Below the pieces are notes generated by a model. It was not told the DNA's origin. It was given only the letters and a program-made list of their open reading frames with translations, and made no database searches. From the NCBI GenBank assembly GCA_910587955.1, contig CAJUNN010000013.1:1-59914 (forward strand): a stretch of 59,914 nucleotides of DNA. Direction: 5' to 3'. The position numbers and the translations under genes are program-made. The stretch is from an uncultured Lachnospiraceae bacterium (lineage in GTDB: Bacteria; Bacillota; Clostridia; Lachnospirales; Lachnospiraceae). Below are positions 7,587 to 19,000 of this stretch, one piece after another (positions within the stretch are counted from its first letter, which is position 1; every line of letters starts with the position of its first letter).

Positions 7587-10451
7587 TCAAATCCCGAACT
7601 TTGTAAACATATCCGGCAGCAGCTTTACCTTGCTGTTGAGATATGTTTGAAAATCTTCCTCTGTATAACAGTATTCCAGCGTATGGTCAAACCGGGACAC
7701 GGAAAGCCTGCCCGCATACACATCCACCCGCGTCACTTCCGAAAAATCATACACCTGAGCCATCAAATTCTCCAAACTGTCCGCCTGGTACAGCTTCTGC
7801 TGGTTGCAGGCATAAAAGGTTCCGCTCTCCCCAATAGCAAAGGGAAGGGGCGCATAATCCCTCCAGGCCGTATACTGCCGTCCCCAGCCCAAACGGCCCA
7901 CCACCAGATGCTTTTCCTTAATCCTCTGCGTCAGTGCCTCTGTCCTCCGGCTGCAGGAAGCTGCAAATTCCGGTGATTGAAAATACAGATCAAAACCGAA
8001 AATATTCATAGCCGAATAAAAAACCCGCTCAAAGCATTTCCGGTTCTGTTTTCCTGCATGAAGCACCGCATAGCTCTCCAGCATCCATCCTCCGTCTTCG
8101 GCAAAAAACTCCCGTACCGAAGGCGTAATCTCCTCCGGCGTCCACGGAAACCCCGGCGTATAAGGAATGTTTCTTTTTTCCCGTTTCCGGTACTGCTCCT
8201 GGCGTTTCAGCGCCTCAATCACCTGGCGCATTTTTTCTTCGTTTGTCATGCCTTCCAGGGAAAATGTTGCAATACATAAGTTTTTCGGCTGGCGCAGTTC
8301 CTTAAGCTTCCCCAGGGCAAACTGCTTCTTGCCCTCCAGATCCAGGCTTTTCACTTTCTTACCTTCCCCGGACAAAAGAGGCATTTCTTCCCAGCCCACA
8401 TCCGTCTGACGGTATACCTTCACGCTGCGCATGGATACCTCTGCTTTAAAGCAGAACCGTTCCTGTTCCTCGTAGTAAACTGCCTGGATCCGCTTCACCT
8501 CCTGCTCGGAAATCCGCCTTACAGAAGCCTCCGCAGCCAGGACCTTGGCGAGAAAGGAAAACGTAGGCCGGGAAAGAGGAAGGCGGTTTAACCATTTTCC
8601 GATTTCTTCCTCCGCCGCTCTTTGCTCCTCCTCCCGGATGGAAGTCACCGCCAGAAGGAAAAAGAAATGAACGGCATCTTTCAGCTCTGCCGCCCGGAGC
8701 TGCGAAAATGTCAGCAACGGGTGAATGAGAGGCTTCCCGTCCCAAAAATAAAGGATATAGTGCAGGTGGAATTCAAGCCTGAGGGTTCCTCCTCCCGGCA
8801 CCGGACACTCCGCATACACGGGAACTCCAATCTGGTCCTCTTCCTCGTCAAACCGGGTAAAACGCTTCTGCCATTCCACCGACGGAAGATAAACGGATCT
8901 CATATAGCCGGGAAGATATTCCCGGTTCCCTACAATGTATTTTGCCTGTCTCTGGACAGCTCCAATCACAGTTACATAGCGGCAGTCAAAACCGACCGTA
9001 AGAAAATATTCCCAGAAATCCCGGTTGTCCTCCCGGATATCACCTACCGAGGTTTTCTCATAAGCGTACACGGTACGCTCGTCCATCTCCAGAAGATTCC
9101 GGTGAAAACTCCAGGCAGATATCAGATGCTCCAGCAGGAACTGTACGCGCTCCGGATCCTGCCAGGGCCCATCCTCCATGTAAAAATCGCAAAGCTTCCG
9201 GATCAAAGATTCCGGAAGTTCCCGCCAGGTAGACAGCTGCAGAAACATCCGGTCAAACAGCTCCGGATCATAGCAAATATTCCTCCATTCCTTTCTCTCA
9301 AACAACCCCCGGACCCTCCGGCGGATATCTTGCGTCTCCTGGTACTCCCGCCTGTGCAGGCAGGCATCATAGTCCGTAATAATTTTCATCAGTTCCTGGT
9401 ACCAGTTCCGTACCAGCTGTTCCCTGCTCTCCTCCCCGTAAAGTTCCTCTTCCATATAGGGATACCGCTTCAAAACAGCCGCCTTCAGCGCTCCATAAAG
9501 CTGCCGGCCGCTGCTCCGTTCCAATTCCCGAAGCTGATAAGTCCGATAGATAAATTTGCAGATGCAGGCCGGAACCGGCTCTTCCGTAATCCAATGGGTG
9601 TAGAGGCGAATCACACACTCGCTCCGCGTTTCCTCATAAACCCCGGGATTTCCCTTTCTCTCGTAGAGATGGTGAATCTGTCCGCACCGGAGGATTTCCT
9701 CCCAAATGCCTTTTTCTCTTTCCGTAAGATAGCCCCGGCTATTCATACTCCGCAAATTCAGGTAATCGGAAAAAGAGCGCAGACGCACCAGGTTTTCCGG
9801 CTTATACAGCACCCGTGCCGCTCCTTTTGGCATTCTCTCTATATAGGCATTCCATATATCTCCTGCTGCCTGCCGGGAAGAAAAGCTCCCCTCTGTATTT
9901 ACCAGTCCTTCATCCTCCGCATAAAGCCCGTAGGCAATGGCAAGCTCCGTCACGAAAGCCCTCGGAAGATTCTCGTCCTCCTTTCGGAGCTTAAGGCACT
10001 GCCGCAGTCCCTTCCCAAATTCCTCCTGGCACTGCTCTCTCAGGAACTCCTCCGAAAGAAAAAATGCTCTCCAAGTCTCCGCCTTCCTGCATACGTTCGG
10101 ATCCTTCAGCAGTTCTTCCAGACGGAATAGGGCGCCTTGTCTTCTGCTGAGCGCAATCTTCTGCTCCTCTGCCTGTTCCAGACGATAGAGAAGCGTTTCG
10201 TCCGGATTGACAGCGCCAATTTCTTCCGGCTTCCGGATGCCCGGCATCTCTTTCTTCTCCTCCGCTGAAATCATTTCCTGTCCCTGCGCATACCGCATGG
10301 CCGCCTGGTAAGCCCGGTTTAGTTCCGCAAAGGCTTCCGGATCCTCCTCCGGATGGTTCTGCCTGGATTTTTCCGCATACGCTCTCCGAATTTCCTGCCT
10401 GGAGTAAGTCGGCTCAATTCCCAGAATTTCCCAAATCTTTACCGTCGTCAT
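7587..10451 (-). CDS. Large J-domain protein partnered with an Hsp70
   Basis: A 954-residue cytoplasmic protein with a J-like domain at residues 1-60 (KIWEILGIEPTYSRQEIRRA). The canonical HPD tripeptide that stimulates Hsp70 ATPase is replaced by H33-P-E-E-D37. The remaining 890 residues contain no glycine/phenylalanine linker, zinc fingers or DnaJ C-terminal domain, and I recognise no other domain; they are rich in Trp, Tyr, Arg and Glu with helical character. The start ATG lies 38 bases inside the 3' end of the upstream Hsp70 gene, with GGAGG ahead of it, so the two are translationally coupled. The pairing recalls HscC with DjlB/DjlC in enterobacteria. It probably recruits this Hsp70 to a specific client, which the sequence does not reveal. 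Confidence 0.8.
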   Translation of the reverse strand: MTTVKIWEILGIEPTYSRQEIRRAYAEKSRQNHPEEDPEAFAELNRAYQAAMRYAQGQEMISAEEKKEMPGIRKPEEIGAVNPDETLLYRLEQAEEQKIALSRRQGALFRLEELLKDPNVCRKAETWRAFFLSEEFLREQCQEEFGKGLRQCLKLRKEDENLPRAFVTELAIAYGLYAEDEGLVNTEGSFSSRQAAGDIWNAYIERMPKGAARVLYKPENLVRLRSFSDYLNLRSMNSRGYLTEREKGIWEEILRCGQIHHLYERKGNPGVYEETRSECVIRLYTHWITEEPVPACICKFIYRTYQLRELERSSGRQLYGALKAAVLKRYPYMEEELYGEESREQLVRNWYQELMKIITDYDACLHRREYQETQDIRRRVRGLFERKEWRNICYDPELFDRMFLQLSTWRELPESLIRKLCDFYMEDGPWQDPERVQFLLEHLISAWSFHRNLLEMDERTVYAYEKTSVGDIREDNRDFWEYFLTVGFDCRYVTVIGAVQRQAKYIVGNREYLPGYMRSVYLPSVEWQKRFTRFDEEEDQIGVPVYAECPVPGGGTLRLEFHLHYILYFWDGKPLIHPLLTFSQLRAAELKDAVHFFFLLAVTSIREEEQRAAEEEIGKWLNRLPLSRPTFSFLAKVLAAEASVRRISEQEVKRIQAVYYEEQERFCFKAEVSMRSVKVYRQTDVGWEEMPLLSGEGKKVKSLDLEGKKQFALGKLKELRQPKNLCIATFSLEGMTNEEKMRQVIEALKRQEQYRKREKRNIPYTPGFPWTPEEITPSVREFFAEDGGWMLESYAVLHAGKQNRKCFERVFYSAMNIFGFDLYFQSPEFAASCSRRTEALTQRIKEKHLVVGRLGWGRQYTAWRDYAPLPFAIGESGTFYACNQQKLYQADSLENLMAQVYDFSEVTRVDVYAGRLSVSRFDHTLEYCYTEEDFQTYLNSKVKLLPDMFTKFGI

Positions 10452-12153
10452 CTCCCAAATCCTCCAAATCCAGATCCCACTTCAAATCTCCGTCAAACAG
10501 CAGATCTTCCCGCCGTTCATCCGCTTCCTCCAAAAGCGCCAGCTGGCGTTCCATCTCCTCCGCCGCTCTCCGGATCCGGTACAGCCGTCCGCTGTTCATC
10601 CCCGCAACAAACCAATGGATCAAAGCTCCCAGGCGTTCCCGGCGTGCTCCTGTACTCTGTTCATAATACGCAGACGCCCGCTCCAGAAGTTTCCGGTTCT
10701 TGTCCTGCTCCAGAGGCGGTGTCATAAGCGCTTCGATCTCTTTTTTGTGCCGCTCCAGCTCTGCTTCGCCAAGAGTCTGGTTGGCCAGAAGAATCTGATT
10801 GTGCTCACCTTTGGAATTGACAATCTCCACATGGAGAATCCCGTTAATATCATAGGTAAAATAAACGTCAATCCATTCCTTGCCGGCCTTCTTAGGCGCC
10901 ACCTGGGCGGTCACCTCTCCCAGATAAATATTGTCCCGGGCAAAATATTCTTCTCCCTGATAAATTTTCACAGTCACGGCAGTCTGGTAGTCGTACAAGG
11001 TAACCAGACGCTCCCGCCTGGAGGCCGGCAGCGTGGAATTGCGCTCAATCATAGGCAGAAGATACCCCTTCTTCTCCCCCTGCCTGCGAAAGGTCTCAAC
11101 TCCAAGCGTAAAAGGACATACATCCGTAAGGAGAATATCCCGGATTTCTGCGTCCCGCCTGCGTATTCCTGTATAAATTCCGGCTCCCAGGGCCACCACC
11201 ATATCCGTGTCTCCCAGCACCACGGGCTCTTTTCCCAAAAGCTCTGTTAAAAACCGCTTTACCACAGGCAGGCGGGAGGAGCCTCCCACCATAATCAAAT
11301 CATCCAAATCCGATACCCGGAGCCCTGCGTCCTCCAATATATGAAGAAACAGCTCTTTCATTTTGGTAAACAGAGGCATGCAAATCTCAAAGAGCTGTTC
11401 CTCCGTAAGAGACAATCCGTCATCTGTCGTCCCTCCCAGACAGCACTTGGCCGCCTCCGCCTGCTTGAGAAGCGCAGCCTGTTCCTTTGGTCCGAGTCTC
11501 CCGTAATCCAGCCCTCTGCGTGTACAATCGTATTCCGCAATCAGGTGATCAATATCGTCTCCGCCCAGATAGTTATCACCGGCCACTGCCGTAATTTCAA
11601 TCACGTTATCAAAACATTCTACACAGGATAAATCCAATGTGCCGCCGCCAAAATCAAAAATGAGGAGGCTCTTATCTCCGCTCCCGTACTGCATACGGTA
11701 GGCCAGAGCCGCAGCCGACGGCTCATTGATCAGCCGCTCTACCTTAAGGCCCGCAATCTGCGCCGCCTTCTTCGTATCGCTTCTCTGCTTATCATTGAAA
11801 TAGGCCGGCACGGTAATCACAGCTTCCTCAATCTCCGGAAGAATCCGCTCCGCCTGCTCCTTAAGCTTATGCAGCACCATAGCCGAAAGCTCCATAGGCG
11901 TATAAGCCTTCCCGCCCAGCATATATTCTTTTTTTGTTCCCATAAAGCGCTTGAAGGATGCGGCGCCCTCTCCTCCGTTAAGCAGATGTTCCTTGGCCTT
12001 TCTGCCCACAACGATTCCCTCGCCCTCCAGGTACACGGCCGCGCTGGGAACCATCCGGTTCCCGTTCTCATCAGGGATAAAATGAACCCGCCCGTCCGCC
12101 CAGTAGGCCGCCAGACTGTTGGTTGTTCCTAGATCAATTCCGATCACTGACAT
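10414..12153 (-). CDS. Hsp70-family chaperone (HscC-like)
   Basis: A 579-residue Hsp70 with the actin-like ATPase fold: phosphate-1 motif IGIDLGTTNS (residues 4-13), VPAYFNDKQRSDTKKAAQIAG, INEPSAAALAYRM, phosphate-2 FDFGGGTLDLS (166-176) and the adenosine motif MVGGSSRLP. The substrate domain follows (PFTLGVETFRRQGE, IERNSTLPASRRERL). The C-terminal lid is short and acidic (DLDLEDLGDDDGKD) with no EEVD-like end. It is shorter than housekeeping DnaK (about 610-640) and is not beside grpE, dnaJ or hrcA, so it is a specialised chaperone rather than DnaK. It is co-transcribed with the large J-protein by a 38-base overlap. About 230 bases upstream to addA hold no gene or convincing promoter. Confidence 0.9.
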   Translation of the reverse strand: MSVIGIDLGTTNSLAAYWADGRVHFIPDENGNRMVPSAAVYLEGEGIVVGRKAKEHLLNGGEGAASFKRFMGTKKEYMLGGKAYTPMELSAMVLHKLKEQAERILPEIEEAVITVPAYFNDKQRSDTKKAAQIAGLKVERLINEPSAAALAYRMQYGSGDKSLLIFDFGGGTLDLSCVECFDNVIEITAVAGDNYLGGDDIDHLIAEYDCTRRGLDYGRLGPKEQAALLKQAEAAKCCLGGTTDDGLSLTEEQLFEICMPLFTKMKELFLHILEDAGLRVSDLDDLIMVGGSSRLPVVKRFLTELLGKEPVVLGDTDMVVALGAGIYTGIRRRDAEIRDILLTDVCPFTLGVETFRRQGEKKGYLLPMIERNSTLPASRRERLVTLYDYQTAVTVKIYQGEEYFARDNIYLGEVTAQVAPKKAGKEWIDVYFTYDINGILHVEIVNSKGEHNQILLANQTLGEAELERHKKEIEALMTPPLEQDKNRKLLERASAYYEQSTGARRERLGALIHWFVAGMNSGRLYRIRRAAEEMERQLALLEEADERREDLLFDGDLKWDLDLEDLGDDDGKDLGNSGN

Positions 12154-12386
12154 TTACAATTTTTCCCTTCTTCCTTATCCTTCCGCTGTCTTTGCTTTTT
12201 CCAATTCCAGGCAAGTCTCATCTAAACATCTTAATCCAAGTTGGGGGATTGTGTGGGATGTCTCCAGAATAGTGTTGATAGAAAATATGCAAAACTACTT
12301 CTTGTACTACTGATTATCTTATATCCTTTTCTATATTTTTGCAAGAGTATATCTGAAATTTTTTCCAAATCACCTTAAACTGCAAA

Positions 12387-15300
12387 TCAAAAGCAGGAAC
12401 CCATCTCCCATTTTTGCAAAAAAATACTCTCTTTCAGGCAGAACGAATAAATCACCTTCTCCTTCACCCTGCTGCCTGTCAGCTTTTCCAGGGCCAATTC
12501 ATAGTAATCCAGCTGTCTCCCATATTTTTCTGCCAGCTGAGCAGCGTCCTTTGCATAATCCGTCTTATAATCCACCACCACGATTTCCCCGTCCTCATAA
12601 AACCAGGCATCGATGATTCCCTGCACCAGCACCGGCTCCCCGCTGGTAAAGCCAAGCTCCAAAAGCCGGGCCGGAACCTGAATCACGAAGGGCTGCTCCG
12701 TGTGCAGTTCTCCCCGGGCCGCCGCCTTATCCATACGTCCGGCAAGCTCTGTCCGGGCAAACGCGTATATATCATAAGGCCGCACCGCGTCCGCCATCTC
12801 CCGGCTCAGCTTCCCGGCCTCCACCAATTCCTCCAAAGCTTTCTTCACCTGTTCTGAATGATACATTTGGGAAAGGTTTACACACTCCAGGACTTTGTGG
12901 TAGGCCGTTCCCCTGGCCGCACCGCTTACCCGCTCTCCCTCCTGCATAAATCTTGGGATATACGGGACAATTTCCTCCTGGGGATAAAGAAGCGTATCCG
13001 CATCTTCCTCCTCTGCCTGTCCCGCTTTCTTCAGCTCCGACACACTGACTTTGACGCGCAGCTCTGCCTCCTCCTGATGGGGATAAACTTCTTCCAGACG
13101 CTCCCGCAGCGTCCGGGCAAAGGTTTCATCTTCCCGGAAATCTTCCATCCGTTCCAGACGCTCCCGCCTGTGCTCCAGGGAAATCTGTTCCTTAAGTTCT
13201 TCCCCAGCCTGGGCCTCAGGCGCAATCCTGGATATCAAAAAAGGCGTGTCTTCTCCTGCGGCTGCAGGAAGAATCCAGTCCAGATACGTTCCGGCTGCGG
13301 AAAGCTCCAGAAACGAAAGGGGGCCCGCTTCCCTTCCCCGGATCCTCTCCAGTTTTTCCTCTGCCTTCCCGGTGCTCCCCAGAAGAATCAGCTTTTCCCT
13401 GGCTCTGGTAAGCGCCACGTACAGCACCCGCAGCTCTTCCCCCAGCATCTCCAGGTCCATGGCCTTTTGCATAACCTTCTTTGAAAGAACAGCGGTCTTC
13501 ACCCGCCTCTTCACGTCCACATAATCCACACCCAGGCCCAGATCCCCATGGATCACCACCCGGCTTCTCGTATCCTGCCGGTTAAAGCTCTTCCCCAGCC
13601 CTGCCACGATCACAACGGGAAACTCCAGGCCTTTGCTTTTGTGAATGGTCATAATGCGGACAGCATCCTCATTTTCCCCGGTTATGCCTGCCTCTCCGAA
13701 ATCCTCATTGTAGCTGCAAAGCTGCTCGATATAACGCACAAAATGAAACAGTCCCCGGTAACTGGTGGTTTCAAAGGAAATGGCCCGCTCCACCAGCATT
13801 CTCACATTTGCCTGCCGCTGCTCCCCGCCCGGCTGGGCCGCAAGATAGTCCCCGTATCCCGTATCCTCCAGAAGATACCAGAGCAGTTCATGAATGGAAA
13901 GGTACTCTGCCCGCCTGCGGTATTCTTTCAGCCTTTTATAAAAAGCACGCAGCTTTGTCTGAAGCGCCTCCCCGGCACCTTCCTTCCCATACCGCATACA
14001 GGCCTCATAAAAGGGACGGTCCGGAAATTCACTCTTCAGTGCTGCCAGCTCTTTATCAGAAAAACCTCCGATCATGGATTTCAGCACAGCAGCCAGGGGA
14101 ATATCCTGCCTGGGGTTGTCCACCACCCGCAAAAGATTTAAAATAGTCTCAATCTCAATGGTTGTAAAATACCCGGTCCTGGACTCTGTATGAGCCGGGA
14201 TGCCCTTCTGGGTCAGCACTCTTGCATATACTTCTCCCCAGCCCGTAAGGCTCCGCAAAAGAATCACAATATCCCCATACCGGACCGGGCGGAAAGCTCC
14301 TTTCCCGGCATCCCAGATTTGATGCCTCTCCATCAGCTCCCGGATACGTCCTGCCGCCGCAAAAGCCTCCAGTTCCCGGTCAGTCAGCTCCCGGTTCTCT
14401 TCCCCGGCACCGGCCTCGTCCTTATCCAGCAGCAGCAGCTCGGGCTGGTTTCCCTCCTGCTTTGGCATCTGCACCCCCGGATAGAGAGCCGCATCCGCAT
14501 CGTAACGGATTCCTCCCACCCCGGGCGTCATCAGTGCTGAAAAGACAAAATTTGTCCCTTCCAGCACCTCCGGCCTGCTGCGGAAATTCCGGTGCAGATC
14601 GATCCGGATTTCTCCCCCCTCCCCCGTCCGGGGATAGGTGTGGTACTTCTCCATAAAAAGTTCCGGCCTGGCCTGGCGGAAGCGGTAGATGCTCTGCTTC
14701 ACATCCCCCACCATAAAGACATTCGGCGTGCCTTGATACGCCCGGCTCACGCTGTTTAAAATAATTTCCTGGATCAGGTTGCTGTCCTGATACTCATCGA
14801 TGAGAATCTGCTCATACCGTTCGGACAGCTCCCTTGCCGCATCCGTAGACACCGGAAGGACTTTTCCGTCCGCCTCCTCCACATCCTTCACCAGAATTTT
14901 CAGGGCCAAATGCTCCAAATCCGAAAAATCCGCCAGGTTTTTGGACCGTTTTTTCTCCTGATAGCGCTCCTCAAACTCCATAGCCAGGGAAGCCAGAACC
15001 TTTGCGGCCGGAGCCGCTTTCCAAAGAAGCTCCTGCACCTCCTCCCAGGGACATAAAAAATACTTCTCCTTCAAGTCTTTGAGGATTTTCTTCACGTCCT
15101 CCCGAATCTGCCTGACCCGGCTCTTCTTCTCTTCCTCCACGGACCCGTCCCGTTTGGAAGACAGACGCGCAAAGGACAGGCCGGACAGCTCCCGCCTGTA
15201 ATCCTCATAGGTTTTGCAGGCTGCAAGCCTCTCTGCCTGCTCCCAATCACACAAAAGGGCTTCCTGGTACATAAAAGGCCCGCCCGGCTCCCGGCAGATC

Positions 15301-16007
15301 TCCAAGGCCCGCCTAAGCTCTTTTCCGGCATCCTCTAAAATCTGTCCGGTAAAAGAGAGCAGAAACGAAAGCCATCCTTTTCTTTCTTCCTCCTCCCCCT
15401 CAAGACCTGCCGTACAGCTTTGAAGCCAGCGCTCCGGGTAGGGAAAGCTTGTCGAAAACTCATAGAGCTTTAGAATCAGATCTTCCAGTCCCCTGTCGCT
15501 CTTCCCGGCGGCATAAGCCTCCACAAACTGCAGAAAATCTTCCTGTTTTTCCTTATAGTGTTCTTCCAGAAGCTCCTGCACCACATCTTTTTTCAGAAGC
15601 TTAATCTCTCCCTCGTCCCCGATACGGAAAGAGGGATCCAGATCCAGACGGTGAAAATAGCTGCGGATCACATACTGGCAGAAGCTGTCGATGGTAGTAA
15701 TCTGGGCATTGTGAATCAGCGTCTGCTGCTTTTGAAGATGTACATTCTCCGGGTCCGCTTCCAGCCTTTTTTCCAGAGCTAAGCCCACCCGCTCCCGCAT
15801 CTCGGCTGCGGCCGCTTTGGTAAAAGTTACAACCAGAAGCCGATCTACATCCATGGGCCGGTCCCCTGCCTGATCCCCGCAGACCAGTGATAAAATCCGC
15901 TCCACCAGCACAGCCGTCTTTCCGGATCCGGCTGCGGCAGATACCAGCACATTTTTATTTCTCACCTCAATTACCTGCTTCTGTTCCTCCGTCCACAAGA
16001 CTCCCAT
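12387..16007 (-). CDS. addA: AddA: helicase-nuclease subunit of AddAB
   Basis: AddA processes double-strand breaks with AddB for RecA-dependent repair (the RecBCD counterpart in Firmicutes). It is a UvrD-type 3'-5' helicase with a C-terminal RecB-family nuclease. Visible are Walker A AAGSGKT (residues 25-31), VVTFTKAAAAEMRERV, Walker B LIDEYQDSN, motif III GDVKQSIYRFRQARPELF, motif V TIHKSKGLEFPVVIVAGL and motif VI LYVALTRAREKL. The nuclease domain begins at GTAYHKVLECVNL and carries IIDAWFYEDG and VVDYKTD, the PD-(D/E)XK core. The start at 16007 was chosen over an upstream ATG because AAGGAG precedes it and homology starts there, giving 1,206 residues. It overlaps the end of addB by 41 bases. 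Confidence 0.96.
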   Translation of the reverse strand: MGVLWTEEQKQVIEVRNKNVLVSAAAGSGKTAVLVERILSLVCGDQAGDRPMDVDRLLVVTFTKAAAAEMRERVGLALEKRLEADPENVHLQKQQTLIHNAQITTIDSFCQYVIRSYFHRLDLDPSFRIGDEGEIKLLKKDVVQELLEEHYKEKQEDFLQFVEAYAAGKSDRGLEDLILKLYEFSTSFPYPERWLQSCTAGLEGEEEERKGWLSFLLSFTGQILEDAGKELRRALEICREPGGPFMYQEALLCDWEQAERLAACKTYEDYRRELSGLSFARLSSKRDGSVEEEKKSRVRQIREDVKKILKDLKEKYFLCPWEEVQELLWKAAPAAKVLASLAMEFEERYQEKKRSKNLADFSDLEHLALKILVKDVEEADGKVLPVSTDAARELSERYEQILIDEYQDSNLIQEIILNSVSRAYQGTPNVFMVGDVKQSIYRFRQARPELFMEKYHTYPRTGEGGEIRIDLHRNFRSRPEVLEGTNFVFSALMTPGVGGIRYDADAALYPGVQMPKQEGNQPELLLLDKDEAGAGEENRELTDRELEAFAAAGRIRELMERHQIWDAGKGAFRPVRYGDIVILLRSLTGWGEVYARVLTQKGIPAHTESRTGYFTTIEIETILNLLRVVDNPRQDIPLAAVLKSMIGGFSDKELAALKSEFPDRPFYEACMRYGKEGAGEALQTKLRAFYKRLKEYRRRAEYLSIHELLWYLLEDTGYGDYLAAQPGGEQRQANVRMLVERAISFETTSYRGLFHFVRYIEQLCSYNEDFGEAGITGENEDAVRIMTIHKSKGLEFPVVIVAGLGKSFNRQDTRSRVVIHGDLGLGVDYVDVKRRVKTAVLSKKVMQKAMDLEMLGEELRVLYVALTRAREKLILLGSTGKAEEKLERIRGREAGPLSFLELSAAGTYLDWILPAAAGEDTPFLISRIAPEAQAGEELKEQISLEHRRERLERMEDFREDETFARTLRERLEEVYPHQEEAELRVKVSVSELKKAGQAEEEDADTLLYPQEEIVPYIPRFMQEGERVSGAARGTAYHKVLECVNLSQMYHSEQVKKALEELVEAGKLSREMADAVRPYDIYAFARTELAGRMDKAAARGELHTEQPFVIQVPARLLELGFTSGEPVLVQGIIDAWFYEDGEIVVVDYKTDYAKDAAQLAEKYGRQLDYYELALEKLTGSRVKEKVIYSFCLKESIFLQKWEMGSCF

Positions 16008-19000
16008 GCTTCTGCTCCTTCTCTCCCTGCCCGTTTCCGTTTTCTGACTGTATCCGCTCCCAAAGCTCCTCCCGGTCAAACGCCTTCAGGCGACGGAACC
16101 GGAATCCTCCGTCCTTTGCATCCATCCCGCAGACTCCCCGGTATGCACAGTAATCACAGGCCGTGCTGCCTTTCAGCTCATAGGGAGCCGTGTCAATCCG
16201 CCCTTCCAGAACCTCCGCTCCCATTTCCCGGATTTTCCGATCGACATAACTTGAAAGTTCCCGGAATTGTTCCTCCGTGGCCACACTGGATCCCGCCCGA
16301 AGCGTCCCGTCCTTGTTAAAGGACAGCGGCAATACGGAAGACTTTCCCGGCATCTCCCCGTCCAGCTTTTGAATCACCTCCCGGTCCGCATTCACCAGAC
16401 CGTCCAGCTTCAGCTTTTCCAGCACACGATCCTCCGCCCGTTCTTCCCCGGCCTCCGCATCCAGCAGCGGATCCTGTACCTGGTAGTAGAAAATCCCTGC
16501 CGGGACCGCTTCCTTTCCGGGATGCTCCTTTCTCACCAGCTCCAGGGCCGCATTCAGATAGACCACCAGCTGCAGCTGCAGTCCGTGGTACAAGGACAAA
16601 AGCTGGAAGGAGGTACTGCCGGATTTATAGTCAATCACCTTTACATAAATACGATCCCCCTCCTGGCAGGTATCTACCCGGTCAATTCTTCCCCGCAGTT
16701 TAAGCTTTTCCTCCGGAGAGAGGGCAATATTCACCGACTCCAGCTCCGAAACGCTGGAGAAGGAAATCTCATAGTTCTCCGGCGTAAAAAGCCCTTTCCG
16801 GATTTGCTCGCTTAAAGCCCACACCGTACGCTTAACAATGCGCTTCATGCGCAGGGCCATGTACTCGTTCCGGGCTGTACTGTGCAGGACGGTATTGCCG
16901 TAATCCGCCGTCAGAATATCCATACACTCCTCCACCCATGCCTCCTGCACCTCCCTGGGAATGGTAAGCCAGGTATATGTACTGGCTTCCAGACGCCTGG
17001 AAAAAAGCTCCAGGGTTCCGTGAAAGACATTTCCCATATCCACCGGCGCAAACTCGTAAGTATCCCTCTCTGACAAGTGCAGGCCGTACATCAGAAAATG
17101 GGCGTAGGCGCAGGCCGCATACTGTTCCAGCCTGGTAACGCTGTTTTCCAGGACTGTGCCGTACAGCGCATGGGCAGCCGCTCTTCCCAAAGCGCTGTCT
17201 GTATGCCTGGAAAAGGCCGCCTCCAAAAGCTGGGACAGCTTCTCCCGGTACTGCTCCCGGTTTGCATACCACCGGTACAGCTCATAAAAATGGGCGCTCC
17301 CTTTTCCCTCCCGGTATTCTGCAAGCCCCTGAATCAGACGTCCGATTCCCTGCCTGGCCGTCGCCGGAAGATCCGGAAAGCTCTCTTTTTCCTCCCTTTC
17401 TACTTCCGTCTCCGGGAAGAGTTTCTTCAATGTATTGAAGAGATAGGAAGGCCGCAGGGCCTTTCCGCTTCCGTCTAAAAGGCTGCAGCACACATACAGT
17501 TTTGCGGATGGCTTGGTCAGGTTCAGATATAGGTAAAACCGCTGGGTATATCCCTGCTCCCGCGCTGTAGGCGCCAGCTCCATCCCGTTCTTTTTCAGCT
17601 GTTCCCGCTCCATATCCGAAAGGATTCCCGTGCGGCCTCCGCTTTTGGGCACATTTCCCTCATTGACCCCCAAAAAAAACAGCACCTTTATGTCTTTGAG
17701 GCGGGTCCGCTCCATATCTCCGGCCACCACCTGATCTACGCCCGGAGGAATTACGCCCACCCGGGCCTCCGCAAAGCCGGCATCCAGAATTTCCCGGTAT
17801 TCCCGGGCAGAAAGGGCCTCATCCCCCAATAGATCCACCAGCTTGTCCAAAAGATCCATGACAATGGAATAAATCTGGTGATACTCCTTGGCCAACACCT
17901 GGTTTCCTTCCCGCACAAAGCGCTCCTCAAAGACGGATAGCTTCCTCTGGATCTCCAGTTCCTCAACCAGCCGGTACAAAGCCGTGGTTCTGGTGCGCAC
18001 ATCTACGCCCTTTTTCCTCTGGATTTCCGCAAACGGAATCATTTTTCCGGCAAATCTCCGGCGCAGGGCTTCCACCTGTTCCAGCTCCTCCTCCGTCATT
18101 TTCCCGTACAGGCGGATAAAGCGCTCCCCCCATTTTTTCTTTCCCCGGATCCCCAGCGCCAGCACATAATTTTCCAGAAGATCCGTTTCTTCCGGTTCCA
18201 TATCAGCCAGCCCGCAGCGCAGGCAGCGGAACACCGTTTCATATGAGAAATCCTGCTCCGCCATTTCCAGCAGAGCGCGCAGAAACTCCACAAATGGATT
18301 TTTGAGAACGCTGCGCTTATAATCGAGAAAACAGGGAATCTCGAAATCCTTCAGAACTTTTTCCAGGCAATGGCCGTATGCCTCCATATTGCCTGTAATA
18401 ATGGCAAAATCCCGGTAATGATAAGCGTTTTCCCGTACCAGGCTCCGGATCCGGGACGCTGCCCAGACCGCCTCTGCCTGGGGATTTCGCAGGACATGAA
18501 GCTCAATCTCTTTCTGCTCCCCTTCCCAGGGTTTTGCCTTAAACCGGAAAAGGTTCTGCTCCAGCCAGAACAAAGCTCCCCCCTGTGCCAGACGGCTTTT
18601 CCCGGACGGCTTTACCATCCGCGGTTCCTCCAAAGGAACCCCCGCTTCCGCTGCCAGCCTCTTTAGGGTAACAGCCGTCTTTTTGCTCAGATAGAAAAGG
18701 TGATGCTCCCCTTCCGCCCGGAACGGATCCTCCCGGCTGTCAACAGTCAGTGTTACCATCACTTTCCCGGCATACAGCATCAGCTTCTGCATCAGTTTAT
18801 TCTGAATGGGCGTAAATCCCGTAAAACCGTCCAGTACAATCACACTTCCCCGGATTAGCTCCGAATGTTCCGCCACCCGGCAGAGAACCTCCAAAAGCTC
18901 CTCTGCCGTAATATACTGTTCCGCCAGATACTCATGGAAGGCGCGGTAAAGGACCTGGATATCGCAGAGTTTGCAGTAAAGGCCCGGCTTTTCCAAGCTT

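Noticed and set aside
8622..10130. 502-codon plus-strand frame
   Set aside because: It is fully antisense to the J-domain protein and shows only low-complexity Pro/Leu/His-rich composition.
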